Shown: piece by piece, positions 33,721 through 34,579 of the stretch
Position numbering within the stretch: the first letter of the stretch is position 1
How the letters are laid out: the number at the start of each line of letters is the position of its first letter
DNA from: an uncultured Clostridia bacterium
Lineage (GTDB): Bacteria; Bacillota; Clostridia; TANB77; CAG-508
Reading direction: 5' to 3'
Assembly: GCA_934162255.1 (NCBI GenBank)
Contig: CAKPIG010000011.1
Coordinates: forward strand, 1-34,579
DNA: 34,579 nt
Translations under genes and position numbers: made by a program
The notes under the pieces: model-generated
Told to the model about the DNA's origin: nothing
The model's input: the letters and a program-made list of their open reading frames with translations, nothing else
Database searches by the model: none

Positions 33721-34438
33721 ATGTTATAATCCAGCCTCCATTTATAGAAATCACTTGGCCTGTTGTATATTCATCTTCAATCAACCATTTTATGCATTTT
33801 GAAATATCTGCTGTTTTCCCTATTTTTCCTAATGGAATATCTGATTCTATTTCATTTATATCTTGCTTAGTTAAATTTTCATTCATTTGCGTATCAATAA
33901 TTCCTGGAGCTATTGAATTTACTCTTATATTAGATGGTCCTAATTCTTTGGCCAATGACTTTGTCATTGCATCAATTCCACCTTTTGTTACAGAATAAAT
34001 TGTTTCACATGATGCACCTACCATTCCCCAAATAGAAGAAATATTTATTATACAACCTTCTTTTTTATTTATCATGTATGGCAATACTTCTTGCGTTACA
34101 CAAAATACTGAATATAGATTACTTTTTATTAATATATCCCACTCTTCATCTGTAACATCAGTGAATACATTGCTTTTTGATATTCCTGCATTATTTATTA
34201 AAATATCTATTTTTTGATATTTTTTTATTATGTGTTCTATCATTGACTTTACTTCTTCTCTTTTAGATACATCTGCTTTATATATTTCTATGTTTGGATT
34301 TTCTTCTTTTAGTTTTTGAGCTTGTTCTTCAGACTTATTGTAATTTGCAATTACTTTATATCCTTTTTGTGATAAGTCAATTGCGATTTTTCTTCCAATT
34401 CCTCTAGACGCTCCTGTTACTAATACTACTTTTTCCAT
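33719..34438 (-). CDS. ymfI: SDR oxidoreductase, likely YmfI-type elongation factor P 5-aminopentanone reductase
   Basis: 239 residues, Rossmann fold. NADP-binding TGASRGIG (8-15), NNAG (82-85), catalytic Ser135, Tyr148 and Lys152 (Y-x3-K), and a C-terminal GQVISINGGW typical of FabG-like SDRs. The stretch NISSIWGMVGASCETIYS is characteristic of the YmfI group, which reduces the 5-aminopentanone on elongation factor P in Firmicutes; plain FabG (3-oxoacyl-ACP reductase) is the alternative, and no fab genes lie nearby. The ATG at 34438 has AAGGAG six bases upstream; a longer in-frame start at 34471 lies in the tRNA-Thr terminator and is rejected. No clear separate promoter, so read-through from tRNA-Thr is possible. 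Confidence 0.8.
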   Translation of the reverse strand: MEKVVLVTGASRGIGRKIAIDLSQKGYKVIANYNKSEEQAQKLKEENPNIEIYKADVSKREEVKSMIEHIIKKYQKIDILINNAGISKSNVFTDVTDEEWDILIKSNLYSVFCVTQEVLPYMINKKEGCIINISSIWGMVGASCETIYSVTKGGIDAMTKSLAKELGPSNIRVNSIAPGIIDTQMNENLTKQDINEIESDIPLGKIGKTADISKCIKWLIEDEYTTGQVISINGGWIIT

Positions 34439-34460
34439 ATTTTTCTCCTTTTTTGCAAAT

Positions 34461-34500
34461 AAAAAAGCCAATAATTAAGAGTTATCTCAAAACTATTGAC
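34461..34500 (-). terminator. Terminator of tRNA-Thr
   Basis: Minus strand: a 15-position stem (34500-34486 with 34481-34467) with two T-T mismatches and two G-T pairs, loop ATAA, then TTTTTT. It lies between tRNA-Thr and the SDR gene. Confidence 0.7.
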
Positions 34501-34507
34501 CTTTATA

Positions 34508-34579
34508 TGGAGCCACTTCTCAGATTCGAACTGAGGACCCCCGCATTACAAGTGCGGTGCTCTGGCCAACTGAGCTAAA
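34508..34579 (-). tRNA. tRNA-Thr (TGT), 5' end cut by window edge
   Basis: Minus strand: anticodon loop CTTGTAA gives TGT (Thr). T-stem CTCAG/CTGAG, acceptor 3' strand AAGTGGC, discriminator T, and encoded CCA (34510-34508). The first five bases of the 5' acceptor strand are beyond the window. D-stem GCTC/GAGC is intact. Confidence 0.94.

Overview
The window is very AT-rich (well under one third G+C by eye). Almost every gene start carries a strong AGGAGG-type Shine-Dalgarno site, and the promoters are sigma-A-like. Together with rubrerythrin, a LytR-CpsA-Psr (LCP) protein, DUF5711/CvpA, a YkpA-type ABC-F protein, BspA-type leucine-rich repeats and VanW/G5 and SdrD_B surface proteins, this points to an anaerobic low-GC Bacillota of class Clostridia, plausibly a gut-associated uncultured lineage. 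No phage genes, insertion sequences or CRISPR arrays are visible. It reads as chromosomal housekeeping sequence with a large cell-surface block. Both window edges cut a tRNA gene.

Layout. 1-1752 (minus): initiator tRNA-fMet, a double OB-fold SSB-like protein, and ComEA. 1842-3119 (plus): a D,D-carboxypeptidase. 3153-7629 (minus): an LCP ligase, a DUF5711-CvpA pair, and a YkvI-like permease. 7709-9826 (minus): a secreted BspA-type leucine-rich-repeat protein whose promoter has a 25-bp AT dinucleotide tract just upstream. 10005-13142 (minus): a three-gene Gld-type ABC operon with a palindrome-rich promoter. 13316-13945 (plus): a GDT1/UPF0016 cation transporter. 13985-15565 (minus): ABC-F ATPase. 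15712-16914 (plus): CapA-like protein. 16943-17801 (minus): DUF378 protein and rubrerythrin. 17890-20115 (minus): a membrane-tethered XRE regulator, LemA and DUF3137 in one overlapping operon. 20303-21901 (plus): a fused permease-ATPase exporter. 22081-22156: tRNA-Lys(CTT).

22249-32993 (minus) is the most unusual region, an apparent 10.7-kb operon: VanW/G5 membrane protein, then a 1602-residue SdrD_B/DUF11-type surface protein, then a 1363-residue surface protein with a candidate internal-thioester adhesin domain. It has one visible promoter, fronted by helically phased T-tracts. It ends in a hairpin whose loop contains the -35 box of the next gene, tRNA-Lys. No sortase lies in the window and neither giant protein has an LPXTG motif. 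33222-34579: an orphan cytoplasmic CBM25-like protein, a YmfI-like short-chain reductase, and tRNA-Thr(TGT).

Many genes serve the envelope: peptidoglycan trimming (D,D-carboxypeptidase), polymer attachment (LCP, CapA), and display of large surface proteins (VanW operon, BspA). All functional calls rest on motif recognition by reading. No database search was run.
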